DNA of 64,000 nucleotides, from contig NW_025408667.1 of the NCBI RefSeq assembly GCF_020360975.1, positions 7,130,001 through 7,194,000 on the forward strand, in the 5' to 3' direction. The position numbers and the translations under genes were made by a program. This DNA comes from Hirsutella rhossiliensis. Lineage: Eukaryota; Ascomycota; Sordariomycetes; Hypocreales; Ophiocordycipitaceae. Below the pieces are notes generated by a model. The model was given only the letters and a program-made list of their open reading frames with translations, was not told the DNA's origin and ran no database searches. Every line of letters begins with the position of its first letter. Within the stretch, counting starts at the first letter, position 1. This document shows positions 1 through 9,921 of the stretch, in pieces.

Positions 1-280
1 ACACGCCCCTGGGATATAAGGAATCAAAACCTTGGGGATCACCAACCATCCATACTGGTCCACGGCACGCAGGTCGGTCTGTCTCAGCGTGCGTCAACCT
101 CTCAGGTGGACCGTCTCGGGCTCTTAGTTAACAGGATCCATGGAAAGGAAAAACGCGCGGGTAGCTTACGGAAGCTTTCCGTCGAACATGAGTTGGCCAG
201 GATACACCCTGTATGTGTATGTGCGAAGTAGTCGTCCCGCCAAGCACCAGTTTCAAGACAGAGCTGGGCCGCCACGACAC
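1..280. other. Left edge, downstream of F-box/LRR-like gene
   Basis: This is non-coding sequence after the stop of the leftmost minus-strand gene, presumably its 3' UTR and terminator. Small reading frames here are antisense or chance. No repeat or RNA gene was seen. Confidence 0.5.
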
Positions 281-2449
281 TCAGCGAAAGATGACGATGG
301 ACTCGTCGTCGTCGTCGTCCTCTTGCCACTCGTCCTCGGATTCGGTGTCGCCGTCGTCGAGAAAGTCTTCCATGCCATACTGCAGCTCACGAACTTTTTG
401 ATTGTCGAATTGCAGGTTGACTGTCTTGCAGAAACCTTGAACGACCAGGTCGCCGTGGCCGCCAGAGGACCGTGCCCCATCGGCGGCGGTATCGTCAGGG
501 GCGGCGTCGTCAGTCTCTTGGCTGAGCTCAGCCTCGTCTTCGTCAGTGTCGGGATCCCTGTACGAGAGCTGTCGACGCTGTCGCCGGAGAGACTTGGCCA
601 CCTCGGCTGTGTGACCGTCAGCCTGGGCGGCCAGTCTTCCGCTTCGGCGAGAGGGCGGGCTTGGCGGCCCACTGCTCCTCTTCCGCTTCCTCGGCGGCTC
701 CTCCGTCTCGGCGGGCAGCGGGCGCATGGTCGCGTGTGACTCTGGACAGGCCAAGGGGCGGAGGAACACTTTTTCCATCCTTGCGCGCCACTCGCGGCGC
801 ATGGTGGCACGGGCTTGCCAGGGTATGTCGAGCGTGGACTTGATGGCGAGGTGACGAAGATGGGGCAGGTTCCCGGCGTTATCGATAAGTGATTGGAGAC
901 AGGTTTCTGCAGCCTCGGCGGACCAGTCCCGAACGTGCTCGATGTCTATCACCCGGAGACTTGGCGGCCATGTGGGGACTTGACTCGGGAGTAGGGCCTG
1001 GTCGTACATGGGGTCGGCGTCGTTGACGCAGTCGTGATGGCGGTAATACGATAGGTTCATGTGCAACTCTCGGAGGCTGGGGCAAGTCTCGGACAGAGTA
1101 GTCAAGAAGCCCAAGTCCAACGATTGGTTATGCAGCAATGTCAGCGTGCGCAGATTGCCGCCGTGCGTACGCAGGAATTCAGCAAGGTCCTCCGACTTGA
1201 CCTCCCAGCAGTTGATGAGTTCCAGATGAGCAAGCTGCTTTGGCAGGAGTGGCAGCAGACGGTGGTTCAATACGGTCGACGACTCAAAAACAAGATGCTT
1301 GAGGCGAGCCAGCTGCGATATGGCATGTGCAACAGATTCAATCATCAAGCCATCTTCATGATCAGCCCGCAGCTCTTCTTCCTCGCTCTCCGACTTTTGC
1401 TGCAAGTTTCTCAGAGATGGCACTTGAAAGTTTGTGAGGCTCAGCTTTGTGAGCTGGGAGAACGGCGGCGTCTGGTGCACATCGCCCATGGCTTGGACAC
1501 TGGGGACGCATCCGCCGATGAACCTTCCACTCCATTCCCAGCTCTTAAGCATCGTTGGGAACCATTTCTCACCTGGCCCGTCTCTATCAGCCGCCAACGC
1601 ACGGAAGATGTCCTCAGTGTAATGCCACCTGAGATTCCTGTCAAGCTGACGATACGGCGGCTGGTCCGCTGGAGTGTAGATGGTCAATTCTTGAAGGCGA
1701 CTGAGTGGGTGAATCAGCTGAGGCAAAATAGCCTGAGGGACGATGTGGATGTTGATGTGCAGAACTTCGATCTTGACTCGGTATTTGAACAAGGTTTCCG
1801 AGGGCGGGCGCTCAAGCAGCGCGGCAAGACGCTTGGCTTTGGAGGCTTGCTTGATCAGAGGGCAGCGATAAAGCGCAGTGAGCGCTGGCTCAGCGAAATT
1901 GCGGCAAGTAGTGGCAGCATGAACAAGCCAGCTGGTGGCCAGGCCATCTGCCGTGCCAAGGCTGGCGGCGTAGAGAAAGATGTCGGCCCAGCACGCGAAG
2001 GGGATACGCGGATCTCTCCAATCTGGGGTGACACCTGTTGGGGCTTCTTGGCACTGAAGCGACGACAGCTTGCGCCGTTTGGTCGGTGAGATGGATTCAT
2101 GTCGTGAAGCCTTGCCACTACTTGGGCGAAGCATGTGACGTGCACCCTTGCTCTTGGGCTTCTCACCAGCAGCTCTTGTTCGCAAGGAGCGGCTGTGTTT
2201 GGAAGTAGAGGCGGGTGGTGAGGGAGGCGGGCTGGAGTCTGCGTCGCTGATATTAGGGGTGGGACGGGTTCCCGTAGTGGCCGCCTGAGGCGATGCAGTC
2301 ACTTGCGAGTCGTGGTCTTGCTCGGAGTCAGTCGGGTCATTGGACGAGGTTGGCCGATGAGAAGATGGCGGGCCAGATGTGCGCCCGGGGTTGCGACGAC
2401 GAGAGCTCTGGGCAGCCGACGATCGCCAAGCATTGCGGGTTACAGCCAT
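281..2449 (-). CDS. F-box-like / leucine-rich-repeat protein (722 aa)
   Basis: This is a single uninterrupted 722-codon frame. Residues about 1-135 are a low-complexity basic, Ser/Pro-rich tail. A short F-box-like stretch (IPFACWADIFLYAAS) follows near residue 148. Then come irregular leucine-rich repeats (for example LSRLQELTIY, FSQLTKLSLTNF, LKHLVFESS, LAHLELINC, LRTLTLLHN, LRELHMNLSY), as in fungal F-box/LRR substrate receptors of SCF ubiquitin ligases. The C-terminus is disordered and strongly acidic (a D/E run ending ESIVIFR), with a basic RKRKR cluster before it. The substrate is unknown and the F-box is weak, so the SCF role is inferred. It diverges from the SUZ12 gene across a 1.5-kb intergenic region. 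The first ATG of the frame was used as the start. Confidence 0.7.
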   Translation of the reverse strand: MAVTRNAWRSSAAQSSRRRNPGRTSGPPSSHRPTSSNDPTDSEQDHDSQVTASPQAATTGTRPTPNISDADSSPPPSPPASTSKHSRSLRTRAAGEKPKSKGARHMLRPSSGKASRHESISPTKRRKLSSLQCQEAPTGVTPDWRDPRIPFACWADIFLYAASLGTADGLATSWLVHAATTCRNFAEPALTALYRCPLIKQASKAKRLAALLERPPSETLFKYRVKIEVLHINIHIVPQAILPQLIHPLSRLQELTIYTPADQPPYRQLDRNLRWHYTEDIFRALAADRDGPGEKWFPTMLKSWEWSGRFIGGCVPSVQAMGDVHQTPPFSQLTKLSLTNFQVPSLRNLQQKSESEEEELRADHEDGLMIESVAHAISQLARLKHLVFESSTVLNHRLLPLLPKQLAHLELINCWEVKSEDLAEFLRTHGGNLRTLTLLHNQSLDLGFLTTLSETCPSLRELHMNLSYYRHHDCVNDADPMYDQALLPSQVPTWPPSLRVIDIEHVRDWSAEAAETCLQSLIDNAGNLPHLRHLAIKSTLDIPWQARATMRREWRARMEKVFLRPLACPESHATMRPLPAETEEPPRKRKRSSGPPSPPSRRSGRLAAQADGHTAEVAKSLRRQRRQLSYRDPDTDEDEAELSQETDDAAPDDTAADGARSSGGHGDLVVQGFCKTVNLQFDNQKVRELQYGMEDFLDDGDTESEDEWQEDDDDDESIVIFR

Positions 2450-3958
2450 GGCGCGCGTTGGAGTGGTGAAGAGCGACGGACGATGCTGTGCTCTTCTCTT
2501 GTTGTTGAAAGACGAGCAAGCTTCCTAGGCAGGGTACGAGGCTTGCAAGCTAGAACTCGAGCACGTATGGGCCATTTCGCCCTGGCCGGGAGGGAGACGA
2601 GGAATCAGCACGTCATGAGCCGACGCAGGATTGCGAGGAAGAAGAGTCAATGCTGAGCGAAGAGAGGTAACAAAGTCTGAAATGTCGACGTCGAGGCAAG
2701 GCTGTGAATGCTGAACTCGGAGATTGTTCACGAAATGAAAGCACGTACGTAGCACCTGCAGGCACTGCAGGCAGTTGGGTGTGCCGGCGTGGCAAGGTAC
2801 AAGTGCAGGTACGTGAATATGCAACTAAAGGGACTGTTGTGCCAATCGAAGCTGCGCCTCGAACCTGAGCCGACAGGGCCTACACAGCGAGGTGGACGTG
2901 AGCTTCGGCTGAAGCGGAAGCTAAATACATGGAAAACAGAGGGAATCAAACATTGAGGCTAGACGACGCAGATTAGAGAAACAGACAAGAAAAGGGGGGC
3001 GACGGGGGAAATTCAAAGAGAAGCAGAGGGAGACAATCAAGAGACAAACTGGAGGAGCAGAGGGCCGACGAGTCGGTACGTACTGGCTCCGTCGGTCGCG
3101 CGCCTCTCGTGCCAGGTAGGTACAAAGTACATGGACAGAATTACCGCAAGGTACCTACCTACCTAAGGTACCTAGGTAGGTAGGTAGGTAAGAGGGAACT
3201 GGCACGGGCAGGAGGCAGCTGCAACAAGAGGTGGTTGTTGTGGCCCACAGATAGACAAATGTCCAGGCCTATGAGGCCGATTCGCCGATTACTCTGTTGT
3301 ACCGGTATTCTGTAAGAAGGCTCCTCCTTCCCTTTGCTGCTAAGGCGGCTAGCCTACTTCGGGGGTGGCAGGGGGCTCCTTCCATCCAGGACTGCACGGG
3401 CGGCGCTAGGCCGTTTTGGGCGTCGCGATAAACCCCCTGCAACCTCTGGAAGCGCGTCGTTTGTTCGTTTCGACCGCTTCAGCAGGCCATTCACTCACTT
3501 CTCTCAACTCCTTGATTGTCTGCGCCGCGCTTCATCTCCCGTCGTCGCCTCTCCTCCCCATCGGCCGCCACCCTTGTAGCTTCTTCGACCTCCCCTTGGC
3601 CCCCGGCCTGCCCGGCTGGTTTCACTCACTTTCTCCTGGCCCGCGAGTCCGACTTGTGTCGCCAAATCCGCCGCCGACGCCACGACAGCCTTGCTCTCTG
3701 GCGCGCGTTTCACATTTCCCTCGTCCGCTCTCCAGCCGCTCTCTCTCCATCTCGACAATGAGGTGCATGCTCTCACTCTATTGAGACTCTTCCCTCTCTC
3801 TCTGACGCTCGCCCGCCCGTAACGAAATTCCACCAGCACCGTTTCGCCGCCCTCACCTTTTCTCTCACCTCTTTCTCTCGCCAACACTCTCAAACACGAC
3901 CCTCTTCTTCTTCCTCTCCCGGCTCTGCCCTCCCATGACTCCCAAGCTCTAGTCCGCC
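2450..3958. other. Divergent intergenic region (F-box / SUZ12)
   Basis: This 1.5-kb stretch separates two divergently transcribed genes and should hold both promoters. It contains AGGTA/TACCT repeats with a hairpin at 3152-3186. The last 400 nt before the SUZ12 start are strongly C/T-rich (3500-3950), as in many fungal 5' leaders. No convincing coding sequence was found. Confidence 0.6.
3152..3186. repeat. TACC/TAGG tetranucleotide hairpin
   Basis: Two perfect 14-nt arms, TACCTACCTACCTA (3152-3165) and TAGGTAGGTAGGTA (3173-3186), are exact reverse complements. They flank a 7-nt spacer that contains GGTACC. The TAGG run continues to 3190. Related AGGTA/TACCT runs recur in other intergenic regions of the window. 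Confidence 0.85.
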
Positions 3959-6250
3959 ATGACGGTACACAGTCCCCGCCAGAGGACTGCCCCCTTTCTT
4001 CATCGCACCTGGCTCAAGGGAGTCAAGGCTCTCCACGAATCCTCAGTCATGGGCAACATCATATCCTCCCCCATGCACAAAGTCTCGCATCCCGCCGACG
4101 GTGACGGAGCCAGGCCAGCAAAACGCCGCCGCCTCTCGTCTCCCGACTCCTTCGACATGGACCGCCTCATTGCCTCGCCCACAATGTCCGAGTCTGGCTC
4201 AACCTTGCGTATCGAGGTGCTCAAGATCTTGCACAAGGACTCCAAGAAGGTCAAGTCTTACCAGGGTGCTGCCGCAAACCCCCGCGATTTTGTCACCAGC
4301 AAGGCTCGTTGCAGAATCATCATTTTTGATACAAGTTCCGGCCCGCCCCAAGTCTTGCACTGTCAAAGCCAGCTCTGCAACCTCATCACCTTCAAAAACC
4401 CCGTCGGCCCTCACCGCGTCGCGCGTGTCGACTTGCCGCGCGCCTTCTATGTCCCCGACGACAGTATTCTCATCAACAGGCCGGATGATGGCCGGTTTGA
4501 TTTATCCGATTCCTACCAGCTTCTCGTCGAGCTCGAGGCTGCCAACGCTGCTTCCTGGCCTCCCCTCGACTCACATGACTTTGGTATCCCCACAACTTCG
4601 CCTTACTCGCCCTGGACCTCGAGCCAGCCTTGGATCCTGTCCACCCGCTTTGACAGCGTCGTCGGCAGGCTGAAGCACCCACTCAGCCTGTCGACCCGAG
4701 ATCCCTTGGGCCAGGCCGCTTTTCAGACGGATTATATCATGGATGTCGACCTCCGGTGGACGGCCGGTTTCAAAACTGCCAGGCGCCTAGACAAAGATTC
4801 CAAGTCTTGCATCACTGCCATTGATCCCGATGTTGATCCCTACTGTGATGCAAATTTCGAACACGTCCAAGTTCATGATGTTAACGGGACTAATGGGCAC
4901 CTCAACGGGGAATCATCGCATGATCAAGACGATGAGTTTCTACACGACCAAACCCCCTCTCGGTCGCTGAGGGCCAGAGAAAAAACAAAAGTCTACAACT
5001 TGAAAGTCTTGAGTGATCAGGCCCAAGGTAGGGAGCACAAGAGTCGCGGGAGAAGCGCCAGCGCAGCAATCACCGAGGGTCGAGTTCAGTATCTCTTGCC
5101 ATCGGACCAGCCGGTCTGTCTCGATTTTTATCGCTGCGTCAGTTGTGGCGCCTACCACGAGTCCATGATGCAGTTGCAGCTTCATCTTCAGACGACCCAT
5201 CCCACGTACGAGTATGTACTCGAGACGACGAGTCAAGGACCGCAGTTTCGTGTCACTGCTCTTTGCGAATCGTTTGCGTCTCCAGCCAAGACCTATCAGC
5301 TCGGGCGCCAGGTAAAACCCTTTGATCTTCCCACCTTGGCAGCCGGCGACCTGTCATGGGTCACTTCGCGTCTCGGACCTGAAAACGACGAACCTTTTAG
5401 GTTATCTCCGCCCAGATCCCACGTGGACCGACTTCCGTCGGGGTCGCCTGTTTTGAAGGCCTTGAAGACCGCCGCGCCGCGTCGCAAGCCGAAACCAAAG
5501 TCCAGCAAGACTCTGGTACCGGACATACCGCAGCTGCTCTTCCATCCCATCAGCAAAGCGCGGTTGGCGCCTGGCCAGGAGGTTCCGGAGACTGTGCCAG
5601 ACGATACGTGGCTGATCCAGAAGCACCAAGAGAGCATAGGGGACTTCTCTGATGTGACTGCGGCCGAAAAGGAGTACATTTGGCAGTGGGATGCCTACAT
5701 TCTGCGCAAGAACCTCACCTCCGTGGCCTATTTCCCTCGGGAATGGCTTGGCTTCGTCAAGGAAAAGGCCGAGTGGCTCGTCTATGAAGAACGGCGCATG
5801 CTCGAATTCGGCAAGCACACGAGTGTGCTCCTTGCCCGTGATGTTTTGAATGACAAGACGATGAAGAAGGCTTTTTTTTACATTGAAGATGCTAGGGCAG
5901 AGATGAACCGCATTCGCGAAGGGCAATCCGCCGCACCGAGGAACCCCGAGACGGCAGACGTTGCCACCAAACAGTCCCCGAAATCGTCGCAGATCCGCAA
6001 GAGCGCAAGCGGCTGCATTGTGTGTCAGCTTCCTGTCCTTGGTCCGACGCTGCTGATCTGCTCCAATACGGTATGCTATGCCCGTTTGTTCGCACTTGTA
6101 GGGTGCTGGCTAACATTGCCCCAACAGTCCTGTCCCAAACGCCTTTACCATTCTACATGTATCAAGAAGGAGGCGATCATGCCAGTCACTCGATCGAAAT
6201 GGCTCTGCAATGCCTGCTGTGGGACCGACGGGTGGGGTAAAAAGAGCTGA
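3959..6250 (+). CDS. SUZ12: Polycomb repressive complex 2 subunit SUZ12 (VEFS box) with PHD finger
   Basis: This is the likely scaffold subunit of the PRC2 H3K27 methyltransferase. A C2H2-like finger at about residues 393-412 (CVSCGAYHES then HLQTTH) matches the SUZ12 zinc finger. A VEFS-type box lies at about 572-650 (YIWQWDAYILRKN, FPREWLGFVKEKAEWL, LFYIED-like end). A 57-nt intron at 6071-6127 (GTATGC donor, GCTAAC branch, CAACAG acceptor) is a multiple of three, so the unspliced frame stays open. Removing it gives 744 residues and joins CSNT to SCPK, making a clean Cys4-His-Cys3 PHD finger: CIVC, CSNTSC, HSTC, CNAC. The start is uncertain. The second ATG (residue 30, MGNIISS) would remove a basic leader. 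The VEFS assignment is strong, and the function of the PHD is inferred. Confidence 0.85.
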   Translation: MTVHSPRQRTAPFLHRTWLKGVKALHESSVMGNIISSPMHKVSHPADGDGARPAKRRRLSSPDSFDMDRLIASPTMSESGSTLRIEVLKILHKDSKKVKSYQGAAANPRDFVTSKARCRIIIFDTSSGPPQVLHCQSQLCNLITFKNPVGPHRVARVDLPRAFYVPDDSILINRPDDGRFDLSDSYQLLVELEAANAASWPPLDSHDFGIPTTSPYSPWTSSQPWILSTRFDSVVGRLKHPLSLSTRDPLGQAAFQTDYIMDVDLRWTAGFKTARRLDKDSKSCITAIDPDVDPYCDANFEHVQVHDVNGTNGHLNGESSHDQDDEFLHDQTPSRSLRAREKTKVYNLKVLSDQAQGREHKSRGRSASAAITEGRVQYLLPSDQPVCLDFYRCVSCGAYHESMMQLQLHLQTTHPTYEYVLETTSQGPQFRVTALCESFASPAKTYQLGRQVKPFDLPTLAAGDLSWVTSRLGPENDEPFRLSPPRSHVDRLPSGSPVLKALKTAAPRRKPKPKSSKTLVPDIPQLLFHPISKARLAPGQEVPETVPDDTWLIQKHQESIGDFSDVTAAEKEYIWQWDAYILRKNLTSVAYFPREWLGFVKEKAEWLVYEERRMLEFGKHTSVLLARDVLNDKTMKKAFFYIEDARAEMNRIREGQSAAPRNPETADVATKQSPKSSQIRKSASGCIVCQLPVLGPTLLICSNTVCYARLFALVGCWLTLPQQSCPKRLYHSTCIKKEAIMPVTRSKWLCNACCGTDGWGKKS

Positions 6251-6948
6251 AGCCCAACGGGGGAGAAGCAGACTCCGCCGGACCCTCACCAATACTTGGC
6301 CAGGCTACGTGAGAGCATCGGGCAGAGGGGCCAGCTCTATTTGCTAGGTACGCCTGACGCGTTTGAGCCGGGGCATTCTATGAGAGGTTTGGCAGGGGCG
6401 TGTAGCGCTTGCCAAGGGCATGCTCTGTCTGAGAGTCGGGCATCTACCAAGTGTATGCGGAGCGGGATTTCGACATCTTGCTGGCCGTCAATGCGGTCCC
6501 TGAAGATGGTATATAGCCGGGGTGATCGGAGACAGCGGAAGACGTCCACTGATCACAATGGACGCTTGCACGGCGGATGGTACGCAGGGGCGACCTTTGC
6601 CAAGGCGATGCTTGAACCAGCAATCAATCAACCAGGCCAGGATGGCCGGGGTTTGGCGGTGGCAGAGTCGTTGCCGACGGTGGGAAATATAATCAAGTGT
6701 CAAGAAAAGGCCCTGCCTGGTATTGCGTGCTCTCAATTCTCGTACTGTCTCGATCTCGTCTGAGCACTTCAGTCGCCCCGCTCCTTGCCCTCTGGATGCG
6801 GCGTAACAGTATTTTACATACATTGGTCGAAACCGCAACCCCCTGACGCCTAGCACTGCGAAATCAAAAAGGGCGCCCAAGCTTTCATAGCCATGCCTCT
6901 CGTCTTCCCTCCTCGGCCCGGACAATCAATCATACTGATTCTCTTTTC
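6251..6948. other. Convergent intergenic region (SUZ12 / SF3B2)
   Basis: About 700 nt lie between the stops of two convergent genes. They are expected to hold both 3' UTRs and polyadenylation sites. Open frames up to 155 codons exist on either strand, but none shows a recognisable domain or intron pattern. Confidence 0.5.
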
Positions 6949-8802
6949 TCAGTGCCTACCACGGCCATCCCTGCGGCGGTCCATTCGTTCCCTCTCCGTC
7001 TTCTGCCGCTTGCGGCTTTCCTCGGCAATCATGTCGGCCAGGTCTTCGTCGTGCTGCCAGTGGGCGCCGACGCCGTCCTGCTTTCTCCCTTCGTCAAACT
7101 TCTGGCGGAGGGCGTCCTTGCTGATGCCGTCGTGCTGGTTCAGGGCGTCGACATCTAGCGCCACATCCACATCGCCAGGCTTCTTGCGCTTGCGTGAATC
7201 GTCTTCAGCGCCAAGGACAGGCATGGCCGAGCTCAGGTCATATTGGTGGCCGACGCCAAAGAGGCCCCCGCTGCCCTGTGCCTTTTGCTCCTTCAGGACC
7301 GTATAGGCCGCGCGGCCAGACGGGGTTTCAGTACCGAAGCCAGATCGCTCTTTCCGAAGGTCCATTTCGCCTGAGACGGACGTCTCCATGCCCCGGGCAT
7401 GCGCCGCAGAAGTTGCATAACCGCTGGGTGTCTCGAGACCACTAATTTCCTCGACGCCGGCCTCGTCGTCGGCCTCCTCTTCGTCATCCTCATCCTCTGA
7501 CTCTTCTTCTTCCTCAGACTCTTCCTCGCGGGGCTGTAGCTCACCCCAGATGGCGCGGTCGATTGGGTCCCCTGCTGGCAGCTCCGGCTGTGCGACTTGG
7601 GGCTGGGCAGCGGTTGGGTTGTTGAGACCGAACACGTCGCCTCCGTAAAGGGGACGGTTCATGTCGTCAAGGGGAGGCTTACCCCAGCCACCTGCCTGGA
7701 ATCCCCAAACACCTCCTGGAGGAGGCGGCACGTTCAGGCCGGGGATTTTCAAGGTCGGGTAGGAAGGGGGAGGGCCAAACCGCTGCTGGTTGATAAGCCA
7801 GGGTGGGGGGGCGCCTGGAGGCATGCCAAGCGCCTCTTTAGTGGCATCGCTCAACTCTCCCGGACGGAAATGCTGAAAGTCAACTTCAGCCTCCTTGCCC
7901 TCGTAGTACACCTCCCCATAGCGGGTCAGTTCTGGTTTGGTTTGAAACCGGAAGAAGGCATCGTAGAGCTTCTGATAGTCGATGTCCAACTTGCCCATCT
8001 TTGGCTGCACGCGTGCTCGCTGCTTCTGCTTCAGGGACTGCTCAGCTTCCTTTTCCAAGACAGCATCTCGCATCTCGGCGATGCCAGTCGCAGCGATAAA
8101 GTCGGGCAGTCGGAAGGCCGACTTTTCAATGCCGCGCTTGGACGACAGGTATTCTCTCTTGAGAGACCAATGCGAGGGAACTGGGACGACGTTGCGCTGG
8201 GCCTTGATCTGGACGAGAGTGCGGGGGTCCGAGGATGAGACATCGTTCCACTCGATGACTTCTGGGTGCTTGACCATGGCCTTGAGCTCGGCGACAGAGA
8301 GTGTCTTCATCTGCTTGCGCTTCTTCTTGGACAGCTTGGTCTTGGTCGCGTTTTCTTGTTCCTCGTCGGGAATGTCGGCATCGTCGTCAAAGAACACGGT
8401 GCCCTGATTGCCTGCGTTTGCTTCCCTGGCTATTTCGTCCTCTTCCAAGGAGACGCCGAACCTGGTGAAGATGTCCTTGTAGGCGGCAAAAGCAGGGTTG
8501 TCTGCGAATTCATCATCGATGATGAGAGGTGTGTCCACAGTGACGGGGGCATCCGCATTCTTGACAGCGGAGTCGTCGGCATCGGGGTTTTCGGGCTGTG
8601 GCGTTGGCCCTTGGTCGTCTTGGACGGGCTCATCTTGCGGCTTGCTCGCGACCTGAAGGATCAAGATCTTGTCAGCGCATGGGGGCAGAAGCGAGCGCCA
8701 GTAGAGCCTGAAAAGGTGAGCATATACATGTTCCTGGGCCTTTTTCTGCTCCTTCTTCTTGGCCCTCCGCATCTGGTTTTTGGTCATTTTAGAGGCGGCC
8801 AT
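6949..8802 (-). CDS. SF3B2: Splicing factor 3B subunit 2 (SAP145/Cus1)
   Basis: This is a U2 snRNP SF3b component that helps anchor U2 at the branch site. The start is the ATG at 8802 (MAASKMTKNQMRR), followed by a basic KKKEQKK helix. One 75-nt intron (8653-8727; GTATAT donor, GCTGAC branch, CTTCAG acceptor) joins QEH to VASKP in phase 0 and yields about 592 aa, normal for fungal homologues. A DUF382 core spans about residues 160-285 (VIEWNDVSSSD, VPSHWSLKREYLSSKRG). A proline-rich PSP domain follows (PGELSDATKEALGMP, PPPWLINQQRFGPPPSYP). A long acidic E/D-rich stretch comes next, then a C-terminal basic tail. A longer upstream frame to 9165 exists but lacks conservation features and was not used. 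Confidence 0.93.
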   Translation of the reverse strand: MAASKMTKNQMRRAKKKEQKKAQEHVYAHLFRLYWRSLLPPCADKILILQVASKPQDEPVQDDQGPTPQPENPDADDSAVKNADAPVTVDTPLIIDDEFADNPAFAAYKDIFTRFGVSLEEDEIAREANAGNQGTVFFDDDADIPDEEQENATKTKLSKKKRKQMKTLSVAELKAMVKHPEVIEWNDVSSSDPRTLVQIKAQRNVVPVPSHWSLKREYLSSKRGIEKSAFRLPDFIAATGIAEMRDAVLEKEAEQSLKQKQRARVQPKMGKLDIDYQKLYDAFFRFQTKPELTRYGEVYYEGKEAEVDFQHFRPGELSDATKEALGMPPGAPPPWLINQQRFGPPPSYPTLKIPGLNVPPPPGGVWGFQAGGWGKPPLDDMNRPLYGGDVFGLNNPTAAQPQVAQPELPAGDPIDRAIWGELQPREEESEEEEESEDEDDEEEADDEAGVEEISGLETPSGYATSAAHARGMETSVSGEMDLRKERSGFGTETPSGRAAYTVLKEQKAQGSGGLFGVGHQYDLSSAMPVLGAEDDSRKRKKPGDVDVALDVDALNQHDGISKDALRQKFDEGRKQDGVGAHWQHDEDLADMIAEESRKRQKTERERMDRRRDGRGRH

Positions 8803-9921
8803 GGTGAATGGGGATTTGGCGGCTTGGAGCCGCTGGGGAGCCGAGATACGACTGGGTTGGAAGCCTGGGTCACAAGCTGAAAGATGGCGTAGAAACCAAC
8901 GAGAGTGAAGATGTATCGCTTGGGGTCTCTTCCCATAGCGCAGCGCAAGACACGTGGGGGATAATGCAGAGTCTTGGGGGGGCAAACAGAGGGCCAGCAG
9001 CGGAAAGGCGAGGCTATATCTCGTCAGCTGGCGAGTCTCGCTCGTGTGGCAAGCAAAAGAAAAGGTGGAGCAGCAACGCGCTTGGAGACGAAAAGGACTG
9101 CTGCAAGGCTGCAAGGGTAATAAGGCTAGGCACGGAGTACTTGGCCTTTTTTTCTCCCTTATCATCGCGGCTGTCGGCTAAGGATCGGCCAATCTGATAA
9201 CGCATCCCGTGTGTACCTGTGTACCTCTGTACAGCAAGGTCGCGAGACTCGAGTGGATGCCCTCCGGGCCATTTCTCCTTTTCCCGCGCGATGAGAGAGC
9301 GGAATGTGCATTACACGGCTTTGATGTCATTCGTCAGTCTATACGAGAGAATACGGACGCCTCCTCCACCAGCCCGCTCGACGTCGGCCACCCATTTCAG
9401 CCCGAGCGACGCCATCCTCTGGCTAGTACCTGACCCGTGGCCATCGACGTGGGTAGGTATTGTCTACCTAGATCTGACAGCGCTTGGCATACTGCCGCTG
9501 CACCGCTAAGCCCTGTTCAAGTATCCAGTACCTACCAGAGCGAGCTTGCGCAACTTTGCCCCGGGGAGACGGCTGGCTGATGGTGCTGGTCCGTCGCTTC
9601 TTTTTCTCTCTCGTACTTAAACTGGCAGCTCCATGGCACCGCTGGCCTTAACACGTCAATCTCGTCTCCCGTCCCGCTCGCCATGAGCCCGTCGCCGTCG
9701 TCGTAACACAACCGCCCGCGGTAGGAATATTGCCGTCGTCGCTCCTTCGCTCGTCCGCTCCCAATGCCCGCGGCAAGCTCTGTCGACGCCACGTCAATCC
9801 CATCCCGACGTGCATCATCATAATTATCATCGTCGTCGTCGTCGTCGTCACCGTCGTCGTCGTCGTTGTCCTCTTCGATCCTGCCGGACGATAGCCGAAA
9901 TAGCTTCCGCATCGCCCTGCC
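8803..9921. other. Divergent intergenic region (SF3B2 / transporter)
   Basis: About 1.1 kb holds the promoters of SF3B2 and the TPT-type transporter. It carries a CACGGAGTAC motif near 9131, AGGTA/TACCT elements around 9452-9470 and 9528-9537, and a GTC/CGT trinucleotide run at about 9830-9870 just upstream of the transporter ATG. No gene was recognised. Confidence 0.5.
9828..9868. repeat. GTC trinucleotide microsatellite
   Basis: This is a run of GTC repeats, interrupted once by a CAC unit, in the presumed 5' leader of the transporter starting at 9922. It is length-polymorphism prone. Polymorphism itself cannot be judged from one sequence. Confidence 0.75.

Noticed and set aside
1061..2089. 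342-codon plus-strand frame opposite the F-box/LRR-like gene
   Set aside because: It mirrors the LRR coding frame and shows no independent domain or start context.
8803..9165. N-terminal extension of SF3B2 to an upstream ATG
   Set aside because: The added sequence is unconserved-looking, and the ATG at 8802 gives the typical basic N-terminus.
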